64,000 bases of DNA from Candidatus Thiodiazotropha endoloripes (GTDB lineage Bacteria > Pseudomonadota > Gammaproteobacteria > Chromatiales > Chromatiaceae). Below are positions 19,747 to 28,498 of this stretch, in pieces. The notes below the pieces were generated by a model. It ran no database searches. It was not told the DNA's origin and was given only the letters and a program-made list of their open reading frames with translations. Position numbers and translations under genes: made by a program. How positions within the stretch are numbered: position 1 is the stretch's first letter; each line of letters opens with the position of its first letter. Location: NCBI GenBank assembly GCA_001709035.1, contig LVKA01000019.1, positions 310,001-374,000 of the forward strand. Reading direction: 5' to 3'.

Positions 19747-20987
19747 TGCAGATCTATCTGGTTGGCGGGGCAGTCAGGGACCGATTACTCGGTAGGCTAG
19801 TCACAGAAAAAGATTATGTGGTTGTCGGGGCAACCCCGACGGAGATGCTCGATTTAGGCTATCGCCAGGTGGGCAGGGATTTTCCTGTTTTTCTCCACCC
19901 GCAAACCAATGAAGAGTATGCCTTGGCGCGTACACTCCGTCACCAAGATCATCAGCCTGGCGCGGTGGTTGCTGAGCCCGGAGTGACCTTGGAGGAGGAT
20001 CTTGCACGCCGCGATTTGACCATCAATGCAATCGCACAAGATGGTGCCGGCAATCTGATCGATCCTTTCGATGGGGTTGAGGATCTGAACAATCGGGTGT
20101 TGCGCCATGTCTCCGGCGCCTTCTCAGACGACCCGGTTCGTGTGTTGCGGCTGGCCAGGTTCATGGCGCGTTACAATGACACCCCATTCACCATTGCCCC
20201 GCAAACGGTTGAGTTGATTCGGGCTATGGTAGAAGCTGGTGAGTTGGACAACCTGGTCGCCGAACGGGTCTGGCAGGAGGTCAGTCGGGCTTTGGCTGAG
20301 GCAAGCCCGGTACGTTTCTTTGAGTGCCTTCGTGAGCTGGGTGTGCTTAGCCGGATACTTCCCGAAATCGATAACCTGTGGGGTGTGCCGCAACCCACCA
20401 GATGGCACCCGGAAGTGGATTGCGGCGTCCATACCATGATGGCATTGAAGAAGGCCTGCGGATTGAGTTCTGCCGTGGAGGTTCGCTACGCCACCCTGAC
20501 TCACGATCTGGGTAAGGCGACCACGCCGAAAGAGATACTGCCCAGTCATCATGGCCATGAAGCCAGGGGCGCTGAATTGATCAAGACCCTGGGCCGTAGA
20601 TTGAAGGTCCCCTCCGGCTTTACGGATCTGGCTCAACGGGCGGCGACTTATCATACCCATCTGCACCACCTCTATGAGTTGAGGCCGAAAACCGTGCTGA
20701 AACTGCTTGAGGGTCTGGATGCCTTCAGGAAGCCTCAGAACCTGGAGTGGTTTTTATTGGTCTGTCAGGCTGACTTTCAGGGGCGCGAAGGGTTTGAAGA
20801 TCAGGACTACCCACAAGCCAGGGACCTGATGAGTGCCTATCAAGCTGCCTGCAGCGTGGATTCGAAACAGTTGCCAAAAGGGCTTATCGGACCGATGGTG
20901 GGGGTTGCCATGAGACAGGCCAGAAGTACGAAGATTGCCGCAGTCATGAATAGCGTTAAACAACAACAGGAGTGCCAGCAACAGTGA
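19746..20987 (+). CDS. cca: CCA-adding tRNA nucleotidyltransferase
   Basis: Adds or repairs the 3' CCA of tRNAs. The class II polymerase head is clear: VGGAVRDRLLGR at the N-terminus, EKDYVVVG, and RRDLTINAIA. An HD phosphohydrolase domain follows (THDLGKATTPKEI, then HHGHEARGA), as in the long gammaproteobacterial multifunctional enzymes. It has 413 residues from the ATG at 19746, which overlaps the TGA of the DUF4124 gene; a TTG three bases earlier is less likely. The stop overlaps the GTG of the acetyltransferase gene, so the three genes form one unit. Confidence 0.96.
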   Translation: MQIYLVGGAVRDRLLGRLVTEKDYVVVGATPTEMLDLGYRQVGRDFPVFLHPQTNEEYALARTLRHQDHQPGAVVAEPGVTLEEDLARRDLTINAIAQDGAGNLIDPFDGVEDLNNRVLRHVSGAFSDDPVRVLRLARFMARYNDTPFTIAPQTVELIRAMVEAGELDNLVAERVWQEVSRALAEASPVRFFECLRELGVLSRILPEIDNLWGVPQPTRWHPEVDCGVHTMMALKKACGLSSAVEVRYATLTHDLGKATTPKEILPSHHGHEARGAELIKTLGRRLKVPSGFTDLAQRAATYHTHLHHLYELRPKTVLKLLEGLDAFRKPQNLEWFLLVCQADFQGREGFEDQDYPQARDLMSAYQAACSVDSKQLPKGLIGPMVGVAMRQARSTKIAAVMNSVKQQQECQQQ

Positions 20988-21415
20988 CGATCAGACTTGC
21001 GGAGACAAACCAGGAGATTCAGCTCTGTTATCCGGTGATGGCGGAATTGCGTCCCCACATCGGGGAATCTGAGTTTGTCAGTCGGGTGCTCGATCAGCAG
21101 CAGTCGGGTTACCGGCTTGTCATGCTGCTTGAGGATGCCGGTCCGGTCTGTCTGGCGGGCTATCGGGTTTCGGAGAATCTCGCCTGGGGGCGATTTCTCT
21201 ATATCGACGATTTCGTTACCCGGGCAGAGAGGCGCTCGCGGGGAAATGGCGCTGCGTTACTGGATTGGCTTAAAAGAGAGGCGGAACAGCAGGGCTGCCG
21301 GCAAATTCATTGTGATTCCGGGCTGCAAAGAGAGCTGGCCCACCGTTTTTACGAGCGTGAAAGCATGCCAAAGACCGGTTTTCACTTCGCCGCATCCCTA
21401 AACGGGAGCGACTGA
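20984..21415 (+). CDS. GNAT-family N-acetyltransferase
   Basis: A 143-residue acetyl-CoA-dependent acetyltransferase. The core shows the beta4 strand LYIDDFVTRAERRSRGNGAA, in which RRSRGNGAA fits the R/QxxGxG/A acetyl-CoA loop, and a late HRFYERESM typical of the last helix. The substrate is unknown. The start is probably the GTG at 20984, which overlaps the cca stop (GTGA) and has AGGAG 11 bases upstream. The GTG at 20972 overlaps that AGGAG. It is the last gene of the DUF4124-cca unit and is convergent with the TraB gene after 19 bases. Confidence 0.88.
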   Translation: MTIRLAETNQEIQLCYPVMAELRPHIGESEFVSRVLDQQQSGYRLVMLLEDAGPVCLAGYRVSENLAWGRFLYIDDFVTRAERRSRGNGAALLDWLKREAEQQGCRQIHCDSGLQRELAHRFYERESMPKTGFHFAASLNGSD

Positions 21416-21434
21416 GTGAGCGGCGTAATATTCC

Positions 21435-22634
21435 TCAACCGACCAGACGGTCAAAAATCCTGAAACCGGCGATATAAGTGCCCGCCGCCGAGCCGATGGT
21501 GCTGAACAGAAACACCAGCAAGGTGCGGGAGACCCGGTTGTGCCACCAACCTTTGGCTGTGGTGGTGTCGTCCCGAAGCTGACTGAAGTCCGCCACGGTG
21601 GGTTTGCGCAGAAACACCTCGGCCAGTGCGGTCACCATACCGGCACCTACCGCCGGGTTGAGGGAAGTCAGGGGAGCAGCAAGAAAGGCGGTCAGGATGG
21701 TCAATGGATGGGCGGCTGCGAGCAGTGCGCCCAGGGCGGAGAGGCCGCCATTGATCAATACCCAGTCCATAATCAGTTCCAGGCCCAGCTCCGGACTGCG
21801 GCTGAAACCGATGATAAAACCGCTAACCACCAGCAGTGCGATGGCCCAGGGAATGATCTTTGGCCAGCGACTGGGCCTGGGTTCTTCGTCAAGCTGCTCA
21901 ATGGTCGTGGTTGGTGTCTGCTGTTCTGAGGCTTCCAGATAGCGGGCGATGCCGTTCATATGCCCGGCCCCGATCACCACCAGCAGATTCTCATGACCGG
22001 CCTGATCTATCTCCTGTTTGAGTCTTGCCGCCATATACCGATCCCGTTCATCGATCAGAGGCAGATAGAGATCCTGTCGGTCTTCGGCAAATTCCGCAAA
22101 GGTGGTCTCCAGGATATCGCCCTCTTTCAGATGCTCGATCTCCTCTTCAGTGACCTGCTCTTTGGAGAGGATACTGGTCAGCAGACCGGCAAACAGGGTC
22201 AGTCGTTTCCACCAGGAGAGATTACCGGCAACCCGCTTCAGCGTGGTGCTGATCTCCCGGTCGATGAGCAGCAGAGGCTTATCTGACTCCTGGGCGATGC
22301 GGATCGCCTCTCTCTGTTCGGCGCCCGGTGCAATACCGAACTGGTTGGCCAGTCGCTGTTGATAGGCGCCCAATGCCAGGTTTGCCATCACCATCATCAC
22401 CCGGCCCTGCCTGACCACTTTGAACAGATCCATCTTCGCCAGGTCGTCAGGGTTGATCAGTGCATTGAAGCGGCTGGGGCAGAGCTCCACGGCGACTGCA
22501 TCGTAGTCGCCGGTTTGCAGCAGCTCCTCTACTTTTTCAGCGCTGTTCCGAGAGACGTGGGCAGTTCCCAGTAGGGTGATTTTACTCTCTCCCAGAAGGA
22601 GTTCCTTCTGAGGTTCCCGGTCGTTTTCTGTCAT
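21435..22634 (-). CDS. TraB/PrgY-family membrane protein
   Basis: A 399-residue protein. The N-terminal TraB domain (1-235) carries LLGTAHVSRNSAEKV, AVELCPSRFNAL, DREISTTLKR and VVIGAGHMNGIARYL, matching the TraB/GumN superfamily with its conserved Glu and His. The C-terminal third has several membrane helices (from about residue 265, IIPWAIALLVVSGFIIGF onward). The family includes enterococcal pheromone-shutdown TraB and the Tiki metalloprotease fold; the bacterial long form is widespread and its role is unclear. The open frame reaches 22751, but ATG 22634 is the likely start, since the earlier residues look unlike protein. Confidence 0.87.
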   Translation of the reverse strand: MTENDREPQKELLLGESKITLLGTAHVSRNSAEKVEELLQTGDYDAVAVELCPSRFNALINPDDLAKMDLFKVVRQGRVMMVMANLALGAYQQRLANQFGIAPGAEQREAIRIAQESDKPLLLIDREISTTLKRVAGNLSWWKRLTLFAGLLTSILSKEQVTEEEIEHLKEGDILETTFAEFAEDRQDLYLPLIDERDRYMAARLKQEIDQAGHENLLVVIGAGHMNGIARYLEASEQQTPTTTIEQLDEEPRPSRWPKIIPWAIALLVVSGFIIGFSRSPELGLELIMDWVLINGGLSALGALLAAAHPLTILTAFLAAPLTSLNPAVGAGMVTALAEVFLRKPTVADFSQLRDDTTTAKGWWHNRVSRTLLVFLFSTIGSAAGTYIAGFRIFDRLVG

Positions 22635-22814
22635 GGTAATGGATTGGGTCGTTTCAAAAACCCGACATTGTAACAGCCTTACCCGATGAACGGACGTATG
22701 ATTGCAGAGGTAATGGTCCGATTTCTGGCTACTGAAAGTGATGGGCCTCAAATGCCGGATTCGTCACTGCCGCTGCCAAAATGGTCAGATCTCTGATAAC
22801 TTACTGACTCTGAA

Positions 22815-22844
22815 GGTAAGCTGGTAGAGTTTGCTACCAACTTA
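22815..22844 (+). promoter_or_regulatory. Stem-loop in the cysC leader
   Basis: GTAAGCTGGTAG pairs with CTACCAACTTAC around a six-base loop, with one mismatch. It ends 37 bases before the cysC ATG. There is no T-tract, so it is not a typical terminator. It may be an operator palindrome or an mRNA hairpin. Confidence 0.35.
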
Positions 22845-22881
22845 CGGATAGGTTTTATCCAATCTGAAATCATGGATTCCG

Positions 22882-23490
22882 ATGCAAAATAATATTGTTT
22901 GGCATCAAGCCACAGTAACCCGCGAGCGGCGGGAGCAGATGAACAAGCACCGGGCGAAACTGCTCTGGTTCACCGGCCTTTCCGGTTCCGGTAAATCCAC
23001 TCTGGCCCATGCTCTGGAAGAGGAGCTCTACCAGCGCGGTTGTCGGACCTATGTCTTCGATGGTGACAATGTACGCCATGGGCTGTGCGGGGATCTGGGA
23101 TTCAGCGATGCAGATCGTACCGAGAATATCCGGCGTATTGCGGAAATGGCAAAGCTGTTTGTGGATGCCGGTGTGATTTCCTTAACCGCCTTCATCTCCC
23201 CCTTTCGGGAGGACCGGGACAGGGCGCGAGGACTGTTCCCCCATGGGGATTTCATCGAGGTCTATGTGGATTGTCCGCTGGAGGTCTGCGAATCGCGGGA
23301 TGTGAAAGGGCTCTACAAGAGGGCACGGGCAGGTGAGATCAAGGATTTCACCGGTATCTCATCACCCTATGAGCCCCCGGCCAAACCGGAGATCACCATC
23401 CGCACGGCGGACCGGGAGGTGACCGATTGTGTCGATGAGATCGTCAACTCATTGGAGTTACGAGGCGTCATACCCAACCGAGTGGTTTAG
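22882..23490 (+). CDS. cysC: Adenylyl-sulfate kinase
   Basis: Phosphorylates APS to PAPS using ATP. The 202-residue length fits. The P-loop GLSGSGKST is at residues 32-40, followed by DGDNVRHGL and the family motif FISPFREDRD. No cysD/cysN sulfate adenylyltransferase genes are adjacent. In this window it leads a small operon with a lipoprotein and an AI-2E-type transporter, so it may supply PAPS for sulfation as well as for assimilation. That last point is inference. Confidence 0.95.
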   Translation: MQNNIVWHQATVTRERREQMNKHRAKLLWFTGLSGSGKSTLAHALEEELYQRGCRTYVFDGDNVRHGLCGDLGFSDADRTENIRRIAEMAKLFVDAGVISLTAFISPFREDRDRARGLFPHGDFIEVYVDCPLEVCESRDVKGLYKRARAGEIKDFTGISSPYEPPAKPEITIRTADREVTDCVDEIVNSLELRGVIPNRVV

Positions 23491-23505
23491 ACCAGGAGCA
23501 GTATT

Positions 23506-23904
23506 GTGAGCAGAGTGCACTATTTCCTCATTCCATTTCTGATCCAGCTGGCCGCCTGCCAGACTCTGGGAGAGCACACCCGGGCTGAATCCCTGGAGAA
23601 CATTCTACGCAGTTATGAGGCATCGATTCGCTGGACCTCTGGGCAACAGGCCTATAATTTCCTGCCTCCAGACCATAAGGACAAAGAGTATAAGCCGGTC
23701 TCGAAAAACATCCGCGTAACCCACTACGAGGTGGTACAGGGGCCAACCATGCTTGGTGAGGATAAGGCGATCCAGACGGCGGTGATTCAATATGTGTTAC
23801 AGGACTCGCAAGTACTCAAAGAGATGATCGACAAACAGGAGTGGCGCTACGACGAAGAGGGAGAGGTCTGGCATCTCTACAGCCCGGTGCCGATTTTTAA
23901 ATAG
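23506..23904 (+). CDS. Small lipoprotein of unknown function
   Basis: A 132-residue protein starting with GTG. The signal peptide ends in a lipobox LAAC (cysteine near residue 18), so it should be a lipid-anchored envelope protein. The mature part is mixed alpha/beta without cysteines, and ends in an EWRYDEEGEVWHLYSP segment that resembles NTF2-like tails. It is 15 bases after cysC and 14 before the transporter gene, so they are probably cotranscribed. I recognise no defined family. Confidence 0.75.
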   Translation: MSRVHYFLIPFLIQLAACQTLGEHTRAESLENILRSYEASIRWTSGQQAYNFLPPDHKDKEYKPVSKNIRVTHYEVVQGPTMLGEDKAIQTAVIQYVLQDSQVLKEMIDKQEWRYDEEGEVWHLYSPVPIFK

Positions 23905-23918
23905 GGAGATCGGCAACC

Positions 23919-24941
23919 ATGATCGAAGAGTACCGTCCGTTCTCACCAACCACCAGATTTCTACTCTCTGCTGCTGCCTTTGTGGTCATTGTCGCAGGTA
24001 TGAAAGCAGCAGTGACCCTGCTGATTCCGTTTCTGCTCTCTCTGTTTATTGCCGTGATTGCCGCTCCACCACTCTTCTTTCTCAAAGAGAAAGGCGTGCC
24101 GAGTGGTTTGGCGATGGTCTCGGTTGTCGGCATGATCATTATCGTCGGTTTGATGCTGGCCTGGTTGGTGGGGGGGTCGCTGAACGATTTCACCAGTAAT
24201 CTGCCAAGCTACCAGGAGGTCCTAAAACAGCAGAGCCAACGACTGGTCAGCTGGCTGGGTGAGCAGGGTGTGGAGCTGGAGCTGAAGGCCCTGACAACCT
24301 ATTTCGATCCGGCGAAAGCTATGGCTCTGGCGGGCAGCCTGATGAGCAGTTTGGGTAATGTGCTGACCCAAGCCTTTCTGATTCTCATTACGGTTATCTT
24401 TATGCTGTTCGAGGCGAATGCGTTTCAGGCCAAGCTTAAGGATCATGCGGAGAGTCCCGAGCGCTCCCTGGCCAGAATTGAGGCGATCACATCGAGTATT
24501 AAACGCTATATGGTGATCAAAACCTCCACCAGTTTGCTGACCGGCGTTCTGGTTGCGGTGTTGTTGGCACTGCTCGGGGTTGATTACCCACTGCTCTGGG
24601 GTACCTTGGCATTTCTCTTCAACTATGTCCCCAACATCGGTTCGATCATCGCTGCTGTTCCAGCGGTTTTGCTGGCCTTGATTCAACTGGGTCCGCAGAT
24701 GGCGGCGTGGGCCGCAGCTGGCTATCTGATCATAAACAGCGTGGTCGGTAACGGTATCGAACCTCGTTTCATGGGTAAGGGGCTTGGGTTGTCGCCTTTG
24801 ATTGTGTTCATCTCTTTGGTTTTCTGGGGGTGGATTCTGGGTCCGGTGGGGATGTTTCTATCGGTGCCATTGACCATGACCATGAAAATTGTGCTTGATA
24901 GCAATCAGGATACTCGAGGCTATGCGGCAATGTTGGGATAA
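23919..24941 (+). CDS. AI-2E family transporter (PerM-like)
   Basis: A 340-residue integral membrane protein with about seven to eight helices. A characteristic soluble insert lies at residues 85-150 (SYQEVLKQQSQRLVSWL), and the family's conserved C-terminal helices include NYVPNIGSIIAAVPAVLLAL and GLSPLIVFISLVFWGWILGP. Members were named for TqsA, which exports the AI-2 signal; others act as cation or proton antiporters, so the substrate here is open. GGGAGA is well placed before the ATG. It is the last gene of the cysC operon. Confidence 0.9.
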   Translation: MIEEYRPFSPTTRFLLSAAAFVVIVAGMKAAVTLLIPFLLSLFIAVIAAPPLFFLKEKGVPSGLAMVSVVGMIIIVGLMLAWLVGGSLNDFTSNLPSYQEVLKQQSQRLVSWLGEQGVELELKALTTYFDPAKAMALAGSLMSSLGNVLTQAFLILITVIFMLFEANAFQAKLKDHAESPERSLARIEAITSSIKRYMVIKTSTSLLTGVLVAVLLALLGVDYPLLWGTLAFLFNYVPNIGSIIAAVPAVLLALIQLGPQMAAWAAAGYLIINSVVGNGIEPRFMGKGLGLSPLIVFISLVFWGWILGPVGMFLSVPLTMTMKIVLDSNQDTRGYAAMLG

Positions 24942-25071
24942 TCTCTCGAACAGTTCGCTTAGTGTCTGATGCAGCTTTTAATTCTTTTCCGGTGTCGGAT
25001 TATTTGACAATCTGAATTTTCACCGTCGAAACCTCTAAAAAAAGTGCCTTCAAATCAATGAGATAAAATCT

Positions 25072-25087
25072 TGGCACAAGTGTTGCT
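25072..25087 (+). promoter_or_regulatory. Sigma-54 promoter of the PEP-CTERM gene
   Basis: TGGCAC-AAGTG-TTGCT is a full match to the minus-24/minus-12 consensus recognised by RpoN, with ten bases between the GG and GC doublets. The ATG is 48 bases downstream. Many PEP-CTERM genes are known to be under the sigma-54 PrsK/PrsR system, which fits. Confidence 0.8.
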
Positions 25088-25135
25088 AACTATCTTGCAA
25101 AACGTAGGTTACAGGTTTTACTGAGGTTCAAAAAC

Positions 25136-25786
25136 ATGAAGAAAATTCTTAGCTCGGTTCTGATGTTTGCTGCTCTCTGCCTGAGCAGCGCTGCACAGGC
25201 CTATCCCATCAACACCATCGAGACAGTAGCTGATTTCGGCAACAATCCAGGCAACAGCCGCAATAATGCAGCAGGTTATTACATCTGGAGTAACGAGTCT
25301 TATGATGAATGGTCAGTCCGTTGGACCGGTAACGATTTCGGTGACGTGATCCGGGGCAACTGGGGCGGCCGTATCTTCCTCACTGAACTGGAAAGTGACA
25401 GTGTGGTTGAAGTCAGTTTTGAACGCCGTGACGATCTCACCGTGCTGCAAGATGTAGGTGGTAGTCGCGACTACATCTATTTTGATGCGTTTGCCGGTGG
25501 AGGTTATGACGGTTTCAACTTCTCACTGAACACTCAGTACTATGCCGTACTCGACTTCAGTCTCTGGAGCCCGCTGTTTGCAGGTGAGCCGGCATCCCTG
25601 GTTGAAGGTACAGGCATCTACATCGGCCAGGACTTCGAAGCTCCGATGGTGCGTGTGGCTGAGCATTATGGCAACGTCTCGCAAAAATTCCGCATCAGTA
25701 AAGTACCTGAGCCAGGTACCATGGCACTGCTCGGTATGGGTCTGATCGGAATCGGTGCCGGCAGATTGGCGCGCAAAAAGAAGTAG
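25136..25786 (+). CDS. PEP-CTERM sorting-signal protein
   Basis: A 216-residue exported protein. A Sec signal peptide ends near AQAYP (residue 21). The body is a beta-rich domain without recognised catalytic residues. The C-terminus is a textbook PEP-CTERM tail: VPEPGTMALLGMGLIGIG, then a short Arg/Lys cluster. Such tails are cut by an exosortase (EpsH/XrtA type), and the proteins associate with exopolysaccharide. No exosortase gene is in this window. The gene is alone, with a sigma-54 promoter in front and a terminator behind. Confidence 0.93.
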   Translation: MKKILSSVLMFAALCLSSAAQAYPINTIETVADFGNNPGNSRNNAAGYYIWSNESYDEWSVRWTGNDFGDVIRGNWGGRIFLTELESDSVVEVSFERRDDLTVLQDVGGSRDYIYFDAFAGGGYDGFNFSLNTQYYAVLDFSLWSPLFAGEPASLVEGTGIYIGQDFEAPMVRVAEHYGNVSQKFRISKVPEPGTMALLGMGLIGIGAGRLARKKK

Positions 25787-25834
25787 TCTGAAACACGATT
25801 TTAGTTGAAAGTTCTCCTCCATTAGAACGACATT

Positions 25835-25862
25835 AAGCCGCCTTTTCAGGCGGCTTTTTTTA
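25835..25862 (+). terminator. Rho-independent terminator of the PEP-CTERM gene
   Basis: AAGCCGCC pairs with GGCGGCTT around TTTTCA, followed by a run of T. It is 49 bases after the stop codon. Confidence 0.92.
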
Positions 25863-26292
25863 TCCTGATTAATCTGTTTAGCTTCTTACGCCAACATTCT
25901 CCGGAATAAGTTCCAATCATTTGGATTGTGGGCCCTACCCACTCAGAGGGTGAGATTGCTATTGGCTGCAATTGCCGATTTGCTGAAAAGGGCAAAATGC
26001 GTGCATTTCATTGTGGCCAGTAAATCGTAAAAGCTTCGTAAAAGGCAGGCTATACGGAAGCAACCCGATTTCTTTTAATGACTCTATCTTGTCTTGCAAT
26101 AGGGGAGGAGATCTTATGCGGGATGACGAAGTGCTAACGCACCGGGCCCTGTTGAGTAATTGGTGAGAAGCCGCATTGATTGGTGATCATTCGCGACCAT
26201 CGGGATTCTCTCTATCTGCAAACGGTACGGGTGTACCCTGCACCATTTGAAGATATCCCAAACAGCCGCGAAGTTGTCCGCAGCGCGTAACG
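25863..26292. other. Intergenic region with a possible micro-ORF
   Basis: About 430 bases without a firm gene. At 26116-26166 a 16-codon frame (MRDDEVLTHR...) follows a strong GGGGAGGAG at five bases. It may be a real micro-ORF or the remnant of a lost gene; nothing else stands out. Confidence 0.35.
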
Positions 26293-27126
26293 TCAATCCC
26301 GAATGACGATTTCCACCCGGCGGTTTTTCAAGCGGCCGGCAGCGGTCGTGTTATCGGTAATCGGTGTGGATTCACCCAGTCCTAGGGTGTCGATTCTGGA
26401 GGCGTCTACACCAACCTGAACCAGCGCCTCCTTGACGGATAGCGCGCGTCGTTCCGAGAGATCCAGATTGTACTCTTCGGTACCCACGTTGTCGGTGTGG
26501 CCCTCGATCAGCACGGTCTTTTCCGGATATTCGCCCAGAAACGACGCCAGTTTGTCGATGGTGCTCATGGCGCCGGGAAGCAGATCGGTTTTACCCGACG
26601 AGAAAAGTACGTCACCCAGAGTCATGACCATACCGCGTTCCGTCTTCAGGGCCTGCAGCTCTTCAAGCTCAAGACGCAGTGCCTCGGCCTTGGCCAGTGC
26701 CTGCTCCCGCTCCATCAGCGCAGACTCCTTTTCACGAAGCGCTTCGGCCTTGGCCTGCTGTTCAAGCTGGATTTCAATCTCCCTTGCTTTCAAGCGCTCC
26801 TTGTTTTTCACTTCACCCAACTCCAGAAGCCTGTTGTTGGCCGTTTTGCGGGCAGCGATCGCCCGGGCGGTCTCGATTCGGGAGGTACCGACGTAGGTGA
26901 GTGAGTTCATATCCTCTTCGTTGTCGGCAACCGCTGCACGAGCCAGAGCCTGCTCTGCTCTCTCCAGCTCGGCCGGAGCATGGCGCAGTATATCCTCATT
27001 CTGTTTTGCTTCGGCGTAGGCTTGCTCTGCATCCAGCAGGGCTTGGCTTTTCTGAGTGGAACTGCAGGCGATGAGTAACAGGGCGAGTGCAGCGAAGATC
27101 GTCAAACGGTTAGCTATGCGGGACAT
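26293..27126 (-). CDS. OmpA-family lipoprotein with DUF4398 coiled coil
   Basis: A 277-residue lipoprotein with lipobox LLIAC near residue 21. A DUF4398-like helical region (about 28-95, ALLDAEQAYAEAKQNE) runs into a long Glu/Ala/Lys coiled coil (about 95-165). The C-terminal OmpA/MotB domain (about 168-277) has the peptidoglycan-binding pattern EGHTDNVGTEEYNLDLSERRA and NRRVEI. It probably ties the outer membrane to the cell wall. It is 39 bases downstream of a second DUF4398 lipoprotein gene and likely in the same transcript. Confidence 0.92.
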   Translation of the reverse strand: MSRIANRLTIFAALALLLIACSSTQKSQALLDAEQAYAEAKQNEDILRHAPAELERAEQALARAAVADNEEDMNSLTYVGTSRIETARAIAARKTANNRLLELGEVKNKERLKAREIEIQLEQQAKAEALREKESALMEREQALAKAEALRLELEELQALKTERGMVMTLGDVLFSSGKTDLLPGAMSTIDKLASFLGEYPEKTVLIEGHTDNVGTEEYNLDLSERRALSVKEALVQVGVDASRIDTLGLGESTPITDNTTAAGRLKNRRVEIVIRD

Positions 27127-27165
27127 GGTGTGTTCTCCATCAGAATCTGATTATGTGTGGGGCTG

Positions 27166-27561
27166 TCACTGCCTTTTTCTGGCACGCATGATCTCTTCTC
27201 TCAGCACCTTGATGCTGTTTTCGAGTTCGCTTACGGCTCTGTCTGCTTCCGCCTTGGATGAAATGGCCTTGGCCAGTTCCGCGTCTGCCTGGGCCTCTTC
27301 TGCAAGCCTTTTTGCTGATTCGTAGTTCTCTTTGGCCAATTCGAGTTTGGCCTGCTTAATCTTCTGCCTGGCCCGATCCATGCGTACAGGTGCATGTTTG
27401 GTGGCATCTTCATTCTCCGCCGCATTCAGAGCGGTTTCCGCTGCAGACATCTCCGCGACAGGTTTTGGCGCTGAGCTGCATCCAGGCAATGCGATGAACA
27501 TCATAGTAAGGATTGCGGGTAGAGTGAGTGCCCGCCAATTTGGTATTACAGAGTTCAGCAT
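27166..27561 (-). CDS. DUF4398 lipoprotein
   Basis: A 131-residue protein with a lipobox ALPGC near residue 26, then a DUF4398 domain that is one long charged helix pair (SAAETALNAAENEDATKHAPVR...). The start is ATG 27561, with AAGGAA seven bases upstream; the frame is open to 27696, but the extra residues precede that ribosome binding site. It shares its helical domain with the downstream OmpA-family gene product, and the pair probably form an envelope scaffold together. Confidence 0.85.
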   Translation of the reverse strand: MLNSVIPNWRALTLPAILTMMFIALPGCSSAPKPVAEMSAAETALNAAENEDATKHAPVRMDRARQKIKQAKLELAKENYESAKRLAEEAQADAELAKAISSKAEADRAVSELENSIKVLREEIMRARKRQ

Positions 27562-27872
27562 GATGTTATTCCTTCTGTTTGAACCAGCAACTGTGGATTT
27601 TATAGTGTGCTTGGTGCCGTCTCCCGAAAAGCCATCCGGTCTCAGAGAGACGAAACACTTAGCGTCGATTATTCGAGGCTTTGTCTGATCCGTCAACCAG
27701 GCATTGGTTAAAGCGAGGTCTTAGGTCCCGAGCAGGGTCCCTTATGCATTGGCTTTACGACAGAAAACTGAGCTTCGTTAATCTGTGAGGATACCTCAGA
27801 ACTGAATGATCGTAGAGGTTTGAAGACTGTAATTTGACGATTTATAACGATTCCGCACGCTGATTACAGGAG
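27562..27872. other. Intergenic region, no gene found
   Basis: About 310 bases between the DUF3501 gene and the DUF4398 lipoprotein gene. It should hold the lipoprotein promoter. I see no ORF with a ribosome binding site. Confidence 0.4.
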
Positions 27873-27908
27873 TGGCCCATCGGATTCTGATGTGCTACCG
27901 ATGGGCCA
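27873..27908 (-). terminator. Perfect 11-bp stem-loop after the DUF3501 gene
   Basis: TGGCCCATCGG and CCGATGGGCCA are perfectly complementary around a 14-base loop, six bases beyond the DUF3501 stop. No T-tract follows on the minus strand, so it may mark the transcript end or stabilise the 3' end rather than terminate on its own. Confidence 0.55.
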
Positions 27909-27913
27909 TTCGA

Positions 27914-28498
27914 TCAGTTCAGGTCACTGATCAGTGAGTTTTTAACGGTGGAGTCCAACCCATCAATTGTATAATTATACTCTGCATGATCAATTCCGGC
28001 GGATAGCTTGGCGCCGTTTTTCAGGCTCTCGATCATCCCGTCAGTCAATTCGAAACGGATGAAGTGGACCGCTGAAGTTTTATCTTCCGTTGTGCGTTCA
28101 AGATCCTCATTGGCAATCGGGCGGATCTTTTCATGGCCTTCAACTGCAAACCAGATAGCGTTTTCGATACCAATCAGTTTTGCCAGCGCCTGTTTACGCT
28201 CTTCCACATCGTCATACTCCATCATGAATGTGGCCTTCCAGTTGGTGCCGTCGGGGATCAGAGGATTGTAGACATCCAGTTCGTCCTGGATGCCATCGTG
28301 TTCAAATATACGTTCGATGCGCAACATCTCCTGAATCTGATACTGCATCGTCAGCTCATCCTCGAAATAGAGCGCGGCGTGAGGTCCGATCGGTAATCTA
28401 CGGCTTTTTTTGTGGTCTATGACGCGGGTCCTGAACTCCTGGCGAATACGGGAATACTCTTCGAGGCTGTAGAGGTCTTCATGGGAAAGCTGGGTCAT
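27914..28498 (-). CDS. DUF3501 family protein
   Basis: A 194-residue soluble protein that matches DUF3501 in its opening (EDLYSLEEYSRIRQEFRTRVIDHKK) and in its core (HAALYFEDELTMQYQIQEMLRIERIFE). The function is unknown. DUF3501 genes are repeatedly found beside rubrerythrin and a GlpC-like CCG Fe-S protein, as here, which implies a role in peroxide or oxygen detoxification. Its ATG overlaps the stop of an unlisted 33-residue ORF (TCATGA), so translation is coupled. It is the last gene of the operon. Confidence 0.9.
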   Translation of the reverse strand: MTQLSHEDLYSLEEYSRIRQEFRTRVIDHKKSRRLPIGPHAALYFEDELTMQYQIQEMLRIERIFEHDGIQDELDVYNPLIPDGTNWKATFMMEYDDVEERKQALAKLIGIENAIWFAVEGHEKIRPIANEDLERTTEDKTSAVHFIRFELTDGMIESLKNGAKLSAGIDHAEYNYTIDGLDSTVKNSLISDLN

